DNA of 64,000 nt from NCBI RefSeq assembly GCF_039555335.1, contig NC_092631.1:6522481-6586480 (forward strand), in the 5' to 3' direction. Made by a program: the position numbers and the translations under genes. A model generated the notes under the pieces. The model was not told the origin of the DNA. It saw only the letters and a program-made list of their open reading frames with translations, and ran no database searches. The DNA comes from Amphiura filiformis. Lineage: Eukaryota; Echinodermata; Ophiuroidea; Amphilepidida; Amphiuridae. Shown piece after piece: positions 13,868-23,400 of the stretch. Positions within the stretch are counted from its first letter, which is position 1. Every line of letters begins with the position of its first letter.

Positions 13868-14192
13868 ACCCAGCAAACACAAAATGTTTTACAGAAAACA
13901 TTTAGATGTTGGGTTATACAAACGGTATAAAAAGTTTTGGTAACATTCGGAGAAAACATTGTTGAAAACCTGCTGCAAAACATTTGAACATAATGTTATT
14001 AAATATTTATAAAATATTTGTCAAAAATGTTTGCCCAAACAAATTTTGCGATAATGTTGTTGTAAAGCGTTTTAAATATGTTTCATGACCTTTATAATAA
14101 CCGGACATTGTTTTTAAAACATTTTGACCAAAACCAAAACATGATTATAACATGTTTATAACGTTTTAAAAACATTTGTGTGTTTGCTGGGT
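13868..14192. mobile_element. ACCCAGCAAACAC inverted-repeat MITE
   Basis: The ends are ACCCAGCAAACAC and its exact inverse GTGTTTGCTGGGT. The interior is full of AAAACATTT motifs in both orientations. No unambiguous target duplication is visible, so the superfamily is left open. Non-coding. Confidence 0.7.
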
Positions 14193-15142
14193 TGTTCATA
14201 GTACAAACACTGTAGAGGCCCAGTATTGAGCATATCATTTAAGACAGTTCTTAACTTATTATATACACTAGTCTTGTCACTAAATATATAATAATGAAAG
14301 AGCACAAGTCGGCTGGGCGCAAGGCTATGCAAGGTACATTCCCGACAATTGGTGACCACACAGAATTTATACCCTAAAGTATCAACCTTAAATCAAAAAG
14401 TATCCCATCAAAACTTGCCTTTTAGTGTAAGTCTAGTGCATGTCTGACATTATCTGGTACACATTGGGTGACAAGCTTTGGCTGGTTTACTATTCAAAGT
14501 CTGTCATCTGAATTCACCAGACTATTAGGGAAATGTTTCTATAACATATAAAACTGGTCAAAATAATATCTCTCCTTAAAAAAAAAAAAACACCAAAAGA
14601 CGTAATTAAAACATAATCTGTGTGTATTATAATACTAATATTTACTTTGCTCTATTGTATTTCCTAAATCCCGTTAAAATTTTCAGAATTCTGCCTAAAA
14701 CATTGATTTAAAATTCCAAAATCGTCCAATACTTTTAATGATCAAAAATGGTGCAAACCGTTAAATTTGGATAGAATTCAAGAGTATTCCACAGTGGGGA
14801 ATGGTTTTCTTTCAGAATAGCTCACTGCGAATGCAGGTGTATGGCAGTATCAATATATTCAAAATGTAAAATATCTTTTAATTCAGCCATTTTGTTGTGA
14901 TAGGTAATCTTTAATATTAAACCACATTATGTAAAATAGCACCCGTCCTCATGTCCGAGACGTGCAGACGCCCTGTAATGTTGCCACTATAGCAGTGGCA
15001 TACTGACCACCAAAATACTGAGACAAAATGGACACAATTTGTGATGTTCATTTTCCATTTGACTTGTTATAGGCTGCAATTACATGCATACATCCTGGAA
15101 AAATTATTTTTGTAGTGAGTCAGCTGGATGATTATGCAATTT
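14193..15142. other. Intergenic, no gene seen
   Basis: AT-rich sequence without recognised element ends. The short ORF at 14156-14359 overlaps the MITE end and is not credible. Confidence 0.4.
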
Positions 15143-15210
15143 TGTCCATCTTGTAAATTTTGTCCACCTTGTAAATTTTGTCCGCCTTGTAAATTTTGCC
15201 CGCCTTGATA
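15143..15210. repeat. 18-bp short tandem repeat
   Basis: Three to four copies of TTGTAAATTTTGTCCACC with single-base changes. They give the GGQNLQ peptide repeat on the minus strand, which I do not regard as coding. Confidence 0.75.
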
Positions 15211-15222
15211 ATTAGACACTAA

Positions 15223-15431
15223 GGCCAAAAAAAAAAAGGTTTGTCTCAAAGCTTACGCGCAGATTTGTAAAATCACACAATTTTTTAGTTTTTTTCGGAA
15301 AAATTCGGCAAGAATCAAGACTTTTTCTCAAAATACCATAAATATACCAAGTCGGGAATAAAAAAAAATCGCATTTCGCATTTGTCTTCAAACCACTCCT
15401 GAACTTTGAGACAAACCTTTTTTTTTTGGCC
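15223..15431. mobile_element. PIF/Harbinger-like MITE, GGCCAAAAAAA family
   Basis: The left end is GGCC, an A-run, then GGTTTGTCTCAAAG. The right end is CTTTGAGACAAACC, a T-run, then GGCC. TAA duplications flank it at 15220-15222 and 15432-15434. No transposase. The minus-strand ORF at 15315-15644 begins inside the next element and runs through this one. Confidence 0.8.
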
Positions 15432-15473
15432 TAAGACATGTCTGAGTACCGATACATCAAAACCAAAGTAGAC

Positions 15474-15765
15474 CAGGGTCTTAGCTAGAAATTGAGGGTT
15501 GCCCGTCATTTGAATAAAATTGCCTGTCCTGATTTGACCTTTAAAAACATTTACCAGACGTCTGTAGCCCATTGGGGGTTCAAAGAGTTCAAATATGTGC
15601 TGATATGACCTTGTTTTACAAATTAGGTCTACTAAAAAGGGCAATTAGCTTCTCAAAACATACAATTTATAATATAGCATCTGTCAAAGGCATTAATTTT
15701 GCCCGTCCCAGGAGCAAACTGGCTGTCTAAAATGACGGCCAGACGGGTGGCTAGCTAAGACCATG
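15474..15765. mobile_element. hAT-like MITE, CAGGGTCTTAGCTAG family
   Basis: The termini are CAGGGTCTTAGCTAG and, inverted, CATGGTCTTAGCTAG. The 8-bp duplication AAGTAGAC is perfect at 15466-15473 and 15766-15773. The interior carries TTGCCCGTCATTTG and related inverted pieces. Length 292 bp, non-coding. Confidence 0.87.
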
Positions 15766-15773
15766 AAGTAGAC

Positions 15774-16406
15774 ATAAAATATGAGACCTGCTCCTACGAA
15801 ACCCACAAAATTATAATTTGCAGATTAAAAATGCTCATTATACATCCACATTATTATGAGTACTCAATCTTTTGGCCTTCAAAAATACATCTTTTGCTTC
15901 AAAATTCCTTTGTTTTCTATTGATTTTGGGCACATTTACTGGACTGTGTCTCAAATAAAGCCTTGGCCACTTTGTCCAGGTTTTGTGGGAGCAGGTTTCA
16001 TATGAAGAGCTTATTTCTAAACTGTGTTAAGTCCACAACCACATGTTTCTCATTTACTTGTGTGATACAATCACAATTACTTTGACAAGTTTGACATGAT
16101 GAGTTGTACCATCAACAAGCCATTCTTTACCACAACAATGCTGGTTAACAATATGCACACTATTGTTCTCATTTGGGAACCAAAGGCCTCACACAGTATT
16201 GTTACTGTGCATCTATGCACTGTTTGCTTTGTAATGGTGCATCCAACTGAAATTATAATACATAATAGCACCACAACCCATTGCAATATCGCACAGCTAA
16301 ATCAGAAACATGTGTTTGTGGACTTAACACGGTTTGGAAATAAGCTCTTCATATATGGACAGATTACTTTCAGTTAGGACAGGTTACTTTTAGGAGCAGC
16401 CTAAAC
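15774..16406. other. Intergenic, no gene seen
   Basis: The 93-residue ORF at 16096-16377 has no recognisable domain. A stretch near 15990-16035 (AAGAGCTTATTTC … TTAAGTCCACA) is mirrored near 16315-16350, so the region may be another old inverted-repeat element. Confidence 0.4.
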
Positions 16407-16670
16407 TATAGTTTGATCAGCTCATAATCGGTAGGCCTTAAAACATGGCGGATTAATATCAATATATTGTATTTTGAAAATAGTCTTGTGATATCTTGCC
16501 AGAATCACCACAAATTATTAATTCAATTCATATGCTTTGTCTTCTTTATTTAACACACAAAATATGGACCAGACAAGTCAACTATATCACTCTTAATGTG
16601 GGACTACTTTTCGTCGTAGTGGTAAACGCCTAATAATTACTGCCGATTACCAATTGATCAAACTATTATA
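16407..16670. mobile_element. TATAGTTTGATCAG MITE, copy 1
   Basis: The inverted ends start TATAGTTTGATCAGCTC and end GCCGATTACCAATTGATC. Conserved internal blocks are TCACAAATTATT and AATGTGGG.CTACTTTTCG.CGTAGTGGTAAA. Related copies are at 25457-25717, 34489-35197 (interrupted) and 58921-59182. The target is probably TA. Confidence 0.75.
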
Positions 16671-16983
16671 CAGTCCAACCTCTCTTATCCGGCCATGATG
16701 GGACCAAGCATTGGCCGGATAAGTGAAAAATCCGGATAAGTGAATTACACGTTATTCTGCATTAAATGTCTGAAATGCTAACATTGAGATAGCAAAAGGT
16801 TACTCAAAATGGGGCAGTAACACTGAAATTGGGTATTTGAGTTATGTATGCCACATAGTTGTGTCCTTCTAAATGCTTCAGTGCATGAAATCAAGTTCTC
16901 AAAACATGAAAAACATGAAGATCACATGTCCGGATAACAGAGAGATCCATATAAAAGAGGTCCGGATAAGGGAGGTTGGACTG
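16671..16983. mobile_element. TA-flanked MITE (pogo/Tigger-like)
   Basis: The left terminus is CAGTCCAACCTCTCTTATCC. The right end reads GATAAGGGAGGTTGGACTG. TA flanks both ends at 16669-16670 and 16984-16985. The terminus resembles those of pogo/Tigger elements. 313 bp, no transposase. It directly abuts the preceding MITE. Confidence 0.8.
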
Positions 16984-17010
16984 TATTTGCATTTTGCTGA
17001 ATTTTACACA

Positions 17011-17465
17011 TTAAGGTTGGTCTGAACCCTGGAATTATGAAAACTTTCGGGCCTCATAACTGCTAAATTATTAGTCTAAAGAATATAAAAGTATACATTT
17101 TAGAATGGAAATGACTTGATGAATTCATCTGTGAGGTCCAATTTGGGCCAAAATGCTCATTTTTGGAGAAAATCCCAAAAAAATAAAAAAACGGTCCCTA
17201 GATATTTTTATCTAGTTTTTAAAAATTAATAAATTTTTTTTGGCCAAACAATTTTTTTTGTTCGTTAGACGAAAAAATTTGGGCAAAAACCCGTTTTTGG
17301 GGATTTTCTCCAAAATGAGCATTTTGGCCCAAATTGGACCTCACAGATGAATTCAGCAAGTCATTTCCAGTCTAAAATTGTATACTTTTATATTCTTTAG
17401 ACTAATAATTTAGCAGTTATGAAGCCCGAAAGTTTCCATAATTCCAGGGTTAAGACCACCCTTAA
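17011..17465. mobile_element. TTAA-flanked long-hairpin element
   Basis: Arms of about 170 bp start TTAAGGTTGGTCTGAACCCT and return as AGGGTTAAGACCACCCTTAA, so TTAA occurs at both edges (17011-17014, 17462-17465). The arms match closely through GGTCCAATTTGGGCC, leaving a short AT-rich centre. TTAA targets suggest a piggyBac- or Kolobok-type origin. Non-coding. Confidence 0.8.
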
Positions 17466-17498
17466 CCATGAAGGAAGGAATGAATGAATGAACACTGC

Positions 17499-18687
17499 CA
17501 AGAAGGGCCCAACTCCAATTTTTAATGAGTTAGACCCAGCATTTTATTGCCAGCAGACTGTTCTTCCTTGTGTGTGAAAGATGAGTCCAAATCCACTCTC
17601 TAAATAGTCTTCCACATACACTTAATCATGGTTTTCATGGAAGAAAGTCCCAACTCCATGGCGTTGGGCCCTTCTTCCACAAATATTGGGTTAAAGAGAT
17701 ATTTTGTTCATCCATAAAATCTGCTTTTCACTACAATAATCTTTCTTGCTAACACATTACATGCTTCTACTTGTGCAATTACTAGAGTAATGGATAATTA
17801 CCAAATTTCTGTAGCTATTTATAACACATCTGCTTACGGAACTGGCACTTGCAGTATATTAGTGGAAGAAGGGCCCAACTCCAGCTCATATTAAGACCTG
17901 TACCGTTGCCATGGAAACATCATATATAATTTCGAATGTATGTAATACTGCATGTTCATGTATTAATGATCCCCTGAAGATGAAAACATTCTGTCTGTAA
18001 AACTTTTCCAAATATTAAGTTTTTTCTTAATATCTCAAAAACAGTTTTAATGGAGTTGGGCCCTTCTTCCACCCAGGTATTCAATTGAATACCTGAGTGG
18101 AAGAAGGGCCCAACTCCAATTTTTTACAAAAATGAGTTTGACCCAGCATGTTATTGCCAACAGACCGTTCTTCCTTGTGTGTGAAAGATGAGTCAAAATC
18201 CATTCTCCAAACAGTCTTCCATGTACGCTTCATCATGGTTTTTATGGAAGAAAGGCCCAACTCCATGGAGTTGGGCCCTTCTTCCACAAATATTGGAATA
18301 TAAGAGAATTTTTGTTCACCCACGAAATCTGCTTTTCACTACAATAAACTTTCTTGCTAACATATTACATGCTTCTACTTGTGCAATTAATGGATAATTA
18401 TCAGATTTCTGTGGCTATTTATAACACATCTGCTCACGGAACTGGCACTTGCAGTATATTAGTGGAAGAAGGGCCCAACTCCAGCTCGTATTAAGACCTG
18501 TACCGTTGCCATGGAAACATCATAAGTAATTTCGAATGTATGTAGTATTGTATGTTCATGTATTAAAGGTCCCCTGAAGATGAAAACATTCAGTCTATAA
18601 AACTTTTCCAAATATTAAGTTTTTTCTTAATATCTCAAAAACAGTTTTGATGGAGTTGGGCCCTTCTTCCACTCAGGTATTCAATTG
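17499..18687. repeat. ~600-bp direct duplication with GGGCCC hairpin motifs
   Basis: Copy 1 (17499-18087) and copy 2 (18082-18687) match along their whole length. Copy 2 has inverted ends CAATTGAATACCTGAGTGG … CCACTCAGGTATTCAATTG, so it is a complete inverted-repeat element. Copy 1 lacks the left end. The 22-bp sequence around GAAGAAGGGCCCAACTCC appears about ten times here in both orientations, twice as back-to-back palindromes. Confidence 0.85.
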
Positions 18688-18989
18688 TTTGATATGACAT
18701 ATCAATTCCCTTGATCGGTATCAAGAAAGAAATTGCTTCAAAACTGCCGGTCATCCTAGCAGAATCATCACTTTAAATTCATTCTATTGGTCCAAACAAC
18801 AGTATTAATACCATGCTCAACCTCTGGTTCTACCAGGGTGGCAGCAGTCAGGTTTTGAAGCTATCCCTTAGACAACAACAAAAAATTATATTCAAAGGAA
18901 GTGGGTAATGGTGAATCCAACGGACAAGGACACAAAACACATCAAGGATCAATAAATGATACAAGAGGATACCTTGAATATAAACAACA
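18688..18989. other. Intergenic, nothing recognised
   Basis: About 300 bp without an ORF or an identifiable repeat end. Confidence 0.4.
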
Positions 18990-19110
18990 GAAAGGAAAAC
19001 GAGCAAGGTACACCAACTTGATGTGGGGAAACAAGTAAAATACAGACTAATAGTCTGTATTTTACTTGTTTCCCCACATCAAGTTGGTGTACCTTGCTCG
19101 TTTTCCTTTC
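18990..19110. repeat. Near-perfect 121-bp palindrome
   Basis: Arms of about 59 bp, from GAAAGGAAAACGAGC to its inverse, match base for base as far as I can read, around a 3-base centre (AAT within GACTAATAGTC). Weaker symmetry continues outward (TTGAATATA / TATATTCAA). No element termini or target repeat are evident. Confidence 0.9.
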
Positions 19111-19290
19111 TATATTCAAAGGGTTTGAGCAGAGTCCAGTTGAAATCCATACACCTGCTATGGAAAATATGACCTCAGTTAATATTCCACACAGGGTGTG
19201 TAGATTTCAAATGGAGTCACCCATTCAGGTAACCACATTTGAAATTCATAGGGGGTGTATGGATTTCAACAGGAATAGCCTGCTGTGTTT
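19111..19290. repeat. Dispersed foldback repeat, copy 2
   Basis: Shares GGGTGTGTAGATTTCAAATGG, TTTGAAATTCA and GGGGGTGTATGGATTTCAAC with the other copies of this family (13345, 34370, 61785). Its left half (TTGAAATCCATACACC) is the inverse of its right end, so the element is a foldback. Confidence 0.6.
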
Positions 19291-19510
19291 TTGAAAATAC
19301 ATGTAGCACCTGTATCCAGCTCTCTTAAATTTCAGTTGCAATATATACATTATTAAGACCCAATCAGTCTGTATTACGGGACTGATCACAAGCGCACAGC
19401 GATCAGAGCAGCAGGATAAAAAGTCATTTATATGGTTTTCATTATAACATTTTTATAATCATGTTGTCATCAACTATATTCTATTGTACAATGTGCTATA
19501 CTGTGGTCAG

Positions 19511-19866
19511 CAGCCCTCGAATTAAGGATCTGAAGGGGCACGGCAACTTTTTTAGGGCAAGTCGAGAATTGCCTTGGATTTTCACTGAAAAGGCACGGCA
19601 GTTTGTAATATTCAAGAGGGCATCGTGGCAACTGTTGAAAATTTGAGAAGAGCACCAAGGCAATTTCTCAAAAGTGAAGAAAACACACACAAACATAGAT
19701 AGATGATTTTATAATGAAGGGGCAGGGCTGGGGCACCAACGACAACTTCATTAGAGGGCACGGCAAGGGACTGCCTTGGGTAAAGGACATTTTGAGGGCA
19801 TTACGGCAGTGGGGATGGGCACCCACGGCAAAATGCCATGGGTGCCGTGGGTTAATTCGAGGGCTG
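19511..19866. mobile_element. Complete hAT-like MITE, CAGCCCTCGAATTAA family
   Basis: The termini are CAGCCCTCGAATTAA and its perfect inverse. The 8-bp duplication GTGGTCAG is perfect at 19503-19510 and 19867-19874. The interior has repeated GGCACGGCAA-type motifs. 356 bp. ORFs across it on both strands are not genes. Confidence 0.9.
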
Positions 19867-19884
19867 GTGGTCAGTCAAAGTATA

Positions 19885-20113
19885 GCATATTGTATCAAAA
19901 TGATTGGTACCCATCAGTTTTCATTGATAATGGATGAGTCTGACGCATCAAAATTCATCATAAGAGCCAAATAATTGATGGATTATTTGTATAGCGAGTC
20001 ATAAAACCTACATTCTGGCCATTTTGAGAGTATCCAATATTACATTTGGAAGAGACAGGTTTTTCAATAAATATCAAAATTGATGGGTACCAATCATTTT
20101 GATACAGCTTGTA
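19885..20113. mobile_element. TA-flanked MITE, TATCAAAATGATNGGTACC family copy 1
   Basis: Inverted ends carry GTATCAAAATGATTGGTACC and ACCAATCATTTTGATAC. A second copy at 55100-55333 has clearer ends (TACAGGCT … AGCCTGTA). The left end here is slightly altered, so the boundary is approximate. Tc1/mariner type is inferred from the TA. Confidence 0.7.
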
Positions 20114-20182
20114 TTCATAAAAAATACCAATATTTAAAAAAAGTCCATTATATTATACCGTAGAAATTAGTATATAAGCATA

Positions 20183-20344
20183 GGTGTCCATAAGCGAGTT
20201 GCTCGGACAAGAACAAATTTTAACGGTAGTTTGTTTAACTTTTTCATTTTTTTCTTTTAAACACAAAGAAATGTTAACACAGATATTTGTAAATTAAAAA
20301 CATTAAAAATTTGTTCTTGTCTGAGCAACCCGTTTATAGCCACC
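20183..20344. mobile_element. TA-flanked short MITE
   Basis: The left end GGTGTCCATAAGCGAGTTGC and the right end GCAACCCGTTTATAGCCACC are inverted, and both continue into a shared GACAAGAACAAATTTT arm. TA occurs at 20181-20182 and 20345-20346. Located 38 bp from the distal terminal exon of the SDR gene. Confidence 0.7.
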
Positions 20345-20382
20345 TAAAATTATATTACGGTAGATGATCTGATGGCTGTGGG

Positions 20383-20476
20383 TCAATCTTTCTTGTCCCT
20401 TCCTTTAAAATCATCCATAGTGCAATCCATTCCGGAATATTTGTGTAATAGAAGCATGGCTCTACTGGAGAGTATT
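20383..20476 (-). CDS. SDR16C5-like: SDR16C gene, distal alternative terminal exon (6b)
   Basis: The acceptor TTTTGCTTACACAG precedes the exon. The first base completes the proline codon begun in exon 5, then 30 residues run to TGA, ending [11 protein letters not shown]. It aligns without gaps to the proximal exon 6a (15 of 30 residues identical, same 94-nt length) and resembles the C-terminal tail of SDR16C proteins. Use of this exon skips 6a over a 4.5-kb intron. Confidence 0.82.
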
Positions 20477-23400
20477 CTGTGTAAGCAAAAGGAAATAAAG
20501 AAATCTAGTTATCAGTTAAAGGAGTATTTTGTGATTATATCATCCTTTTTTTATGACATTTTTCTGTAGATATCCATGAAAATAGCTTATTCCCAAAATA
20601 TCAGTTGATTCTGATTTTGCATCGCAAGTTATGCATGATTATGTGTTACACTGTTGCATATAGGCCACCATGTTGTAATTTTGATCTGTTAAGATATTGG
20701 ATAGCAACGTTTGCACAGTATTTTCTGTGGGACACAAGAGCACAGACACACCAAATTGCATTCTAAGTAATGAGAAATCTCCTTCTGATATCATATAATT
20801 TTGTGGAGCCATGGGGCTATGAGGGTTCACGGACCCAAAGAGAAAGGCAAAATAAAATAAGGGCTGATAAAGGATATGTTAAAAGAGCCCTGCACTGCAC
20901 TTTGTCCATGGACCCCTAAGGCTCTTGCTACACCTCTGGCAGTAGAACGATCACCCCTCATGAATATGTGAGATTTGTCATTTGTACTGCTTACAAAGCT
21001 TCTAGGGACTTTGCCTGTTGGTACACTATATCCTTCTTTAATCTATGGCTGGTATAATCAGAGACTGATTTAAAAATACAAGTTTGCATCTGACATCACT
21101 TGTACTGCTTACATAGGGACTTTACCTGTTGGTATGCTATCTCCCTCTTTAATCTATGGCTGGTATAATCAGAGACTGAATTCAAAATACTAGTTTGCAT
21201 CTGACATCACTTGTCAATCAAACTCAAGCGCAATTTGTTTACTATTTGTCCTGGTGACTGATATTTCTGGACACTGTGGTAAAACAGCATGCCCTATGGT
21301 TAATTTTGACCTTCAAACATATCAAAAGTTAAGTCTTAGTAACTGCAGTCTTCGAATTACTTTTTTTACCTTTGCACCCCATTTTGAAAGTTGTAGTGCA
21401 ATTTCATCTGATGCAGAGCAACTTGAAGTGCAGTCTCTTTCCTCTCCTTTTTTTTTTTTCTTCTCTCTTCCTCTTTTCCTCTATTTCTTTTTTTTCTCAA
21501 GGCATTATTTCCTCAATTTTGACTGTCATTTCCTAGGAGTGGTGCTCCCCGCTCCCGCACAATTTGCATCCCTGACTTTTGCGCCCCATTTTGAAAGTTG
21601 TGGTGCAATTTCATCTGATGCAGAGCAACTTGAAGTGCAGTCTCAGACATTCAACACATAAAGTCAATACAATGTGGTATCACAATAATATTGTGCACCA
21701 TACTTTTAAAGTTGTGTCGCAACAGGCAAATTTTGGGGTGCAAATTGCATTGTGATAGTGATAAGGCTTATATTTCGAATGCAGAGTAATAGGAAATCTT
21801 AATTCTTTCCTGATGGCACTATGTCAACAATGCCTAGAAAAGGTACTTTTAGGCTTGTAAAAGTACCATCATTTTTTTGAAATTCCTTTTCTCTGATGAA
21901 GGCACCAGATGAATCAACCTTCCTTTTACGCACTACTAACCAATCACAGGCTGTGGGGAGTTGATCGTCAGATGCAACCTAGCCATTTTTAATTCAATCT
22001 CAGATTTATGTACGAGCTAAGCATATTTTGCTTCATTTTAAGCATGTAAGAATAGAAGGGCTGTAAAATAATTATGAGCTAATATTCAATGTTATTTACA
22101 TGATGGAGCAGGTAAAGCAAAGAATGTATATTTTTAAGCTTAACATGTTTAACAAATTAACGGCTTCAACCGGTTTGCAGTCATCATCAAAACCTTTAAT
22201 TTGTCATGAATATCCATCGTAAAAGACGAACCTCGCAAAATGTGGATCATGGGTTTCTCACCCAAAAGTCAGTTCAACAGAAAATTTTGAAAATGATACA
22301 ATAAAGGAGATGTATTAACCTCCAAGCTGTATCTATTGTTATAACATGCCTACTTTGTGAGAAGGAATTTCAGTCAAACAGACTTCCGGTAGAGAAACTC
22401 AGGCTCCACGTATTCATGTTTTCTTATAGGCAAAATATTTAATTCTCGATCATGAGAGAATGTATCTTCTGCAAAATGTTGCGTCAGCATACTTTTCTTC
22501 AAACAACACGATCGTGCGATCGAAGACTGTGGTTGGTCAATTCTTAAAAGATGCGCATTCACCGTAAGCGTGTGTCTTTGCGAAGTACGTTCGACGCAAA
22601 TATCTATGTGTATCCAAGTTGGCTCTCATGATCGAGAATTAGGGAACAAAACAAAAGATCGACAACGTCCTACAAACGTAACTAGTTTCGTTTCTCAGCC
22701 GACCCCCTCCCTCCCTGCCAGAAACGTAATAATGAAATGTTGAAAAAATTGACATTAATATTAATAATGACACAATCTTCAGACCGATGTTTTTGTACAA
22801 ACGTAATCGAGCTTTTTTACCCCCTCCCCCCCTAAACGAAACTAGTTTCGTTTATAGGACGTCATCGATCTTTTGGTTTGTTCCCTTAAATATTTTGCCT
22901 ATAGCAATAATGGTTGTGGGATGTAATGATTTGCAGATGACAAAAATCTTAATGAAATAAAATATTCTGTCAGCTGCATCACATACGGATCTATTTGACG
23001 CAAAAACATGATCATTTCACATACATGTAGAGAGCTATAAGTTTAATACTATGTTTAACAATGTTACTGGAAAGATTGCGTACTAAATTTTTCTTGACAG
23101 GGTATTTTTACAAAGAAAAAACTTGATAATTTTAATTTTGGTGAATTTACATGTCAATCTTTTGAGTAACATTGTTTTACATGGTATTAAACTTATAGAT
23201 CTGTACGTGATGAGACCGATTTCATCTATTTATCCGAGTATACTTTTTCATCAATTTTAATCTATAAACAAAAGGCGTTTTGGGGCTCAAGCAAACTGAC
23301 ATATGAAAATTTTGAGAGAGAAAAAATCAGGACTCAGCGGGGATTGAACCCCGGTCGCTGGATTAGCGGTCCAGAGTCTTACCACTGTATTACCTGAGTT

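Noticed and set aside
15315-15644. 109-residue minus-strand ORF
   Set aside because: It crosses two separate MITEs with defined target duplications, so it is a chance frame.
16096-16377. 93-residue ORF on + and 69-residue ORF on -
   Set aside because: Mutual shadows without recognisable domain, splice context or start context.
21254-21661. 135-residue ORF
   Set aside because: It contains a 75-bp direct repeat and a pyrimidine tract, with no domain.
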